A DNA stretch of 64,000 nucleotides from Chaetoderma sp. LZ-2023a (lineage: Eukaryota > Mollusca > Caudofoveata > Chaetodermatida > Chaetodermatidae). Position 1 is the first letter of the stretch; every line of letters starts with the position of its first letter. Shown one piece after another: positions 63,702-64,000 of this stretch. The DNA is taken from NCBI GenBank assembly GCA_034401795.1, contig CM067367.1, positions 33,997,107-34,061,106 of the forward strand. Direction: 5' to 3'. The notes beneath the pieces are model-generated. The model searched no databases, was not told the origin of the DNA, and saw nothing but the letters and a program-made list of their open reading frames with translations. The position numbers and the translations under genes were made by a program.

Positions 63702-63878
63702 TTAACCCATTTAATGAGAATTTTTTTGAGCTATTTTGAAAGTAATTTGGCTGGAAGTTGTTACTGCATAAGACAACAATGCCTTCCATTCAAATTAATT
63801 TCAAAATATTCAACAGCTTTCCTGTTAATGTTACATTCAGATTGTATTAAAGGCCAGTTTCATCGGTGAAAGGGTTAA
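63702..63878. mobile_element. TTAA/CCC MITE with the TGTTGAATATT-type palindrome
   Basis: TTAACCCATTTAATGAG at the left and CGGTGAAAGGGTTAA at the right. Central hairpin AGCTATTTTGAAAGTAATTT...TTCAAAATATTCAACAGC. TTAA on both sides. Confidence 0.75.
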
Positions 63879-64000
63879 ATAAACTATACATTATATAAGG
63901 TTTGGGAATATTTTAGATTAACTTTGCTTGCAGGATCCTGCTGTCTATATATATTATATGAAAAGTATTTGAAAAAGCATTTGAAAACTATTTGAAATTT

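Overview
The window looks like an animal (metazoan) genome, AT-rich, intron-containing and crowded with transposon remains. Two repeat signatures, a GAGGCCCAAGGGGCCTG...CTCACCTGG left end and a GCTCACTTGGCC...CAGGTGAGCT right end, resemble repeats I associate with molluscs. A marine mollusc or another lophotrochozoan is therefore my best guess, by inference only. No bacterial-style gene organisation, tRNA, rRNA or CRISPR array was seen.

One host gene could be assembled, on the minus strand between 62046 and 25362. It has thirteen coding exons with consensus GT..AG borders and consistent phases. They join into a 386-codon reading frame for a WD40-repeat protein that best fits WDR89, which I recall as 387 residues in humans. 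The start codon is in the exon at 61904-62046, the stop is at 25362-25364, and an AATAAA lies about 70 bases downstream. An upstream non-coding exon is implied but not found.

The rest is mobile DNA. Two DIRS-type tyrosine-recombinase retrotransposons lie on the minus strand. Copy 1 (about 18798-24973), just downstream of WDR89, is dead. Copy 2 (about 40298-47273), in WDR89 intron 5, has open gag-like, RT/RNase H and recombinase frames, 161-bp inverted terminal repeats and an internal complementary region that joins both termini. A third, 227-bp DIRS derivative (54017-54243) consists of little more than its two ends. Decayed LINE sequences lie at about 6590-8990, 56750-58330 and 63415-63483.

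The introns hold many small inverted-repeat elements (MITEs): TTAA-flanked CCCTTT elements (piggyBac-like), hAT-like elements with an 8-bp target duplication, a 350-400 bp family with AATGGAGGAATCC ends, and a CTATCTG-ended family. Two long palindromic cores recur inside several of these otherwise different families, which is the most unusual pattern in the window.

Left to right: 1-13500 is repeats, a GC-rich block, a dead LINE and low-complexity DNA with no convincing gene. From 13500 to 18800 there are MITEs, a tandem array of about 155 bp and a long AAGATGGCC-type repeat. DIRS copy 1 follows. From 25362 to 62046 is WDR89 with its repeat-filled introns. From 62047 to 64000 are further MITEs, a TG microsatellite and a LINE scrap.
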